Positions 5,489 to 7,348 of a stretch of 7,348 nucleotides of DNA are shown here, piece after piece. The notes below the pieces were generated by a model. The model did no database searches and was not told where the DNA came from. It worked only from the letters and a program-made list of their open reading frames with translations. The first letter of the stretch is position 1; each line of letters opens with the position of its first letter. Source of the DNA: Mycobacterium sp. (GTDB taxonomy: Bacteria > Actinomycetota > Actinomycetes > Mycobacteriales > Mycobacteriaceae); assembly GCA_018500005.2 (NCBI GenBank), contig JAHBAP020000148.1, positions 1-7,348 of the forward strand, in the 5' to 3' direction. The position numbers and the translations under genes were made by a program.

Positions 5489-5550
5489 CGGTATGCAGCC
5501 GGGTAGCCGAGGCCATATTGAACAGGCAGCCAGACTGCGTAGCGTTGGAG

Positions 5551-6762
5551 TTAGACGGCGAGTTCCTTCTGCCCCCAAGGCGAACCGTAGGCAGTCAGCA
5601 ACTCCAGGAACGGAACCGAGTCGAATACCTCGGGTCCGACCACACCCGAAGCGCTCCAGACTCCGGTGGCCAGGAGTTCCAGTGCGACAACGGGATTGAC
5701 GGCCGTCTGCCAGACGACACACTGATGTCCGTACTCGGCCATCGACCACTCGTTGTCCACCACATGGTAGAGATAGGTCGACCGGGGCTTGCCGTCCTTG
5801 CCGGTTCCGGTCACCCACAACCCGGCGCAGGTCTTGCCCTTCATGGACGGCCCGAGTGTGGCCGGGTTGGGCAGGCAGGCCGCCACCACGTCGCGCGGAC
5901 TGACTTCCACACCGCCGACTTTCACCTTCTCGGTGCGGTCCAGTCCCAGCTTGTGCAGCACCTTGAGAACGTCGATGAACTCCTCGCCGAGGCCGTACTT
6001 GAAAGTGGCGCGCTTGCAGTCGATGTAACGCGGCATCAGCAGCACTTCCTCGTGCTCGACGTTGACGCACTCCACCGGTCCGATGCCTTCGGGGAAGTCG
6101 AAAACCTCTGGCTCGCTGAAGGGTTCGGTGACGAACCAGCCGCGATCCTTCTCCCAGATCACCGGCGGGTTCAGGCACTCCTCGATGGTGGTCCAGATCG
6201 AGAACGAGGGCGCGAACTCATACCCTTCCACGGTGAGATTGGCTCCGTCGCGGGTGCCGAGCTCGTCGATCTCGCCGAACAGGTGATCGGCCGCGTAGCG
6301 GGCGAAGACGTTGGCGAGACCGGGTTCGACACCGAACCCCAGCAGGGCGAGCAGTCCCGCCTCCTTCCACTGGTCCGCCATCTCGAACTGCTCATCGCCG
6401 AGTTTCACCCCGGTCAGTTCGTAGGGCTTCTCCGGGTGGCGCTGCGACAGGCTCATCGCCATGTCGACGTAGTTGGCGCCGCCAGCCAGAGCGCCCTTGA
6501 AGATGGACATGTTGAAGCGCGGATCGACGGCGTTCATGACATGTGTGATGCCGTTCCGGCGAACCAGTTCGGCGACGGCGTCGGCGGAACTGGCGTCTAC
6601 CTGCACCGCACTGAACCGCGGATCGTTGACCGCCTCGGCCGCCGCGACCGCGCGGGCCTCGTCGTAGTCGGCCACCACGACCGCATCGAAGAAGTCGCGG
6701 CGCGCCGCGATCGAGCAGAACGCCGAACCAACACCGCCGGAGCCGACCAACAGGATCTTCAT
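5551..6762 (-). CDS. Saccharopine dehydrogenase-family NAD(P)-dependent oxidoreductase
   Basis: A 403-residue protein starting MKILLVGSGGVGSAF, a Rossmann dinucleotide-binding loop GxGGxG at residues 7-12, with an acidic residue at the end of strand two (VVVADYD, D32) that favours NAD over NADP. NAVDP at 77-81 and ANYVDMA at 96-102 are typical of the saccharopine dehydrogenase fold, as is GFGVEPGLANVFARYA at 142-157, which resembles the G-x-x-PG-x-x-N element shared with saccharopine reductase, lysine dehydrogenase and carboxynorspermidine synthase. The C-terminal half is the family's catalytic alpha/beta domain. Known members form or cleave secondary amines between an amino acid and an aldehyde or keto acid; the substrate here cannot be read from sequence. 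ATG 6762 lies 10 bases after the P450 stop, with AGG overlapping that stop as a weak Shine-Dalgarno. It is very probably cotranscribed with the P450. Confidence 0.88.
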   Translation of the reverse strand: MKILLVGSGGVGSAFCSIAARRDFFDAVVVADYDEARAVAAAEAVNDPRFSAVQVDASSADAVAELVRRNGITHVMNAVDPRFNMSIFKGALAGGANYVDMAMSLSQRHPEKPYELTGVKLGDEQFEMADQWKEAGLLALLGFGVEPGLANVFARYAADHLFGEIDELGTRDGANLTVEGYEFAPSFSIWTTIEECLNPPVIWEKDRGWFVTEPFSEPEVFDFPEGIGPVECVNVEHEEVLLMPRYIDCKRATFKYGLGEEFIDVLKVLHKLGLDRTEKVKVGGVEVSPRDVVAACLPNPATLGPSMKGKTCAGLWVTGTGKDGKPRSTYLYHVVDNEWSMAEYGHQCVVWQTAVNPVVALELLATGVWSASGVVGPEVFDSVPFLELLTAYGSPWGQKELAV

Positions 6763-6772
6763 GCGGCTGAAC

Positions 6773-7348
6773 CTACAGCGCGACCTCGAGGGTTTCCATA
6801 CCTCGCAACGTGACGTGCGGCTTGTATACGGGTTCGCCGGCCAACCGAGCCTGCGGAAAGCGCCGGGTGACCGCCGACAGAGCGACCGCCGCCTCCAGCC
6901 TGGCCAGCGGGGCGCCCAGACAGAAGTGCGGACCCAGCCCGAACGCGTGGTGGCGAACGGTCGCCCGACCCGGATCGAACTCGTCGGGACGGTCATTGGC
7001 GGCCGGGTCACGGTGCGCCGCCGCCAACAGCAGCATCATGGTGTCGCCCTCGGGCACGCGGACGCCGCCGATGGTCATATCCGCCCCGGCGACCCTGCCC
7101 ACCAGTTGGACCGGCGGGTCGTAGCGCAGGGTTTCCTCGACGATGGCCGCCGCCCGTGTGGAGTCCTGCCCGAGTGCGGTCCAGGTGGCCGGGTGGCGCA
7201 GCATGGCCAGCACCGCATTGGCGATGAGATTGACCGTCGTCTCGTGGCCGGCGATCAACAGCAGGTTGCAGGTGGCGATGATCTCGTCCTCGGTGAGTTG
7301 ATCGCCGGCCTCCTCGACGGCGATCAGACCGGACATCAGGTCCTCACC
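6773..7348 (-). CDS. Cytochrome P450, C-terminal part (5' end outside window)
   Basis: The last 191 codons of a bacterial class I P450 monooxygenase; the N-terminal half lies beyond the right edge. Counting from the internal Met at 7336, the I-helix oxygen-activation motif AGHETT is at 29-34, the K-helix ExxR is E68-R71 (EETLR), and the haem-binding loop FGLGPHFCLG is at 132-141 with axial cysteine C139, followed by the L-helix APLARLEA. All key residues are intact and the frame is open to the edge, reading GEDLMSGLI. The family uses ferredoxin-delivered electrons to hydroxylate lipophilic substrates; neither a ferredoxin nor a reductase gene is in view. The CYP family number cannot be assigned from this part. 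Its stop is 10 bases before the oxidoreductase start, which implies an operon and possibly sequential steps of one pathway. Confidence 0.96.
   Translation of the reverse strand, partial: GEDLMSGLIAVEEAGDQLTEDEIIATCNLLLIAGHETTVNLIANAVLAMLRHPATWTALGQDSTRAAAIVEETLRYDPPVQLVGRVAGADMTIGGVRVPEGDTMMLLLAAAHRDPAANDRPDEFDPGRATVRHHAFGLGPHFCLGAPLARLEAAVALSAVTRRFPQARLAGEPVYKPHVTLRGMETLEVAL

Noticed and set aside
5194..6813. A 539-codon plus-strand open frame
   Set aside because: It lies antisense to the well-supported oxidoreductase gene, has no recognisable motif and the Gln/Arg/His/Gly-rich look of an antisense shadow in GC-rich DNA.
1..7348. CRISPR arrays, tRNA/rRNA genes, toxin-antitoxin pairs, phage-defence genes
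   Set aside because: No regular short repeats, cloverleaf or known signature was found on either strand.

Overview
The window is high-GC actinobacterial DNA, most likely from a non-tuberculous mycobacterium (Mycolicibacterium or a close relative). The evidence is GTG starts, GC-rich third codon positions, long antisense shadow frames, and the divergent pair Prim-PolC / LigC. That pair matches my memory of Rv3730c / Rv3731 in M. tuberculosis and of the M. smegmatis locus where gluQ lies nearby. No database search was run. The left end is not native: bases 1-19 are the Tn5/Nextera transposon-end adapter, so the window begins at a sequencing-library boundary. The next ~250 bases are only about 45% GC by hand count and hold no recognisable gene, apart from one weak open frame running off the left edge.

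Layout. (1) 382-1431, minus: Prim-PolC, a stand-alone LigD-type primase-polymerase. (2) 1542-2618, plus: ATP-dependent DNA ligase LigC, divergent from it. These two are the repair module (ribonucleotide gap filling, then sealing). (3) 2618-2806, plus: a 62-residue membrane protein, DUF3955-like, starting on the last base of the ligC stop codon. (4) 2891-3553, minus: a six-helix protein with the RxxxFSD signature of prokaryotic TMEM175 potassium channels, convergent with (3). (5) 3628-4506, plus: glutamyl-Q tRNA(Asp) synthetase, divergent from (4), with a probable leaderless GTG start. (6) 4586-4933 and 5032-5304, minus: two tandem small secreted proteins of unknown function. (7) 5305-5550: a non-coding stretch with a strong Shine-Dalgarno for the secreted pair and an 11-bp perfect inverted repeat. 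(8) 5551-6762 and 6773-7348, minus: a cytochrome P450 (5' part outside the window) followed after 10 bp by a saccharopine-dehydrogenase-family oxidoreductase, very probably one transcript.

Most of the window is ordinary mycobacterial core or flexible genome. I see no convincing previously undescribed system. The parts most worth a second look are the small membrane protein coupled to ligC, the pair of small secreted proteins, the P450-oxidoreductase operon, and the low-GC left edge, which may be either foreign DNA or a library chimera.
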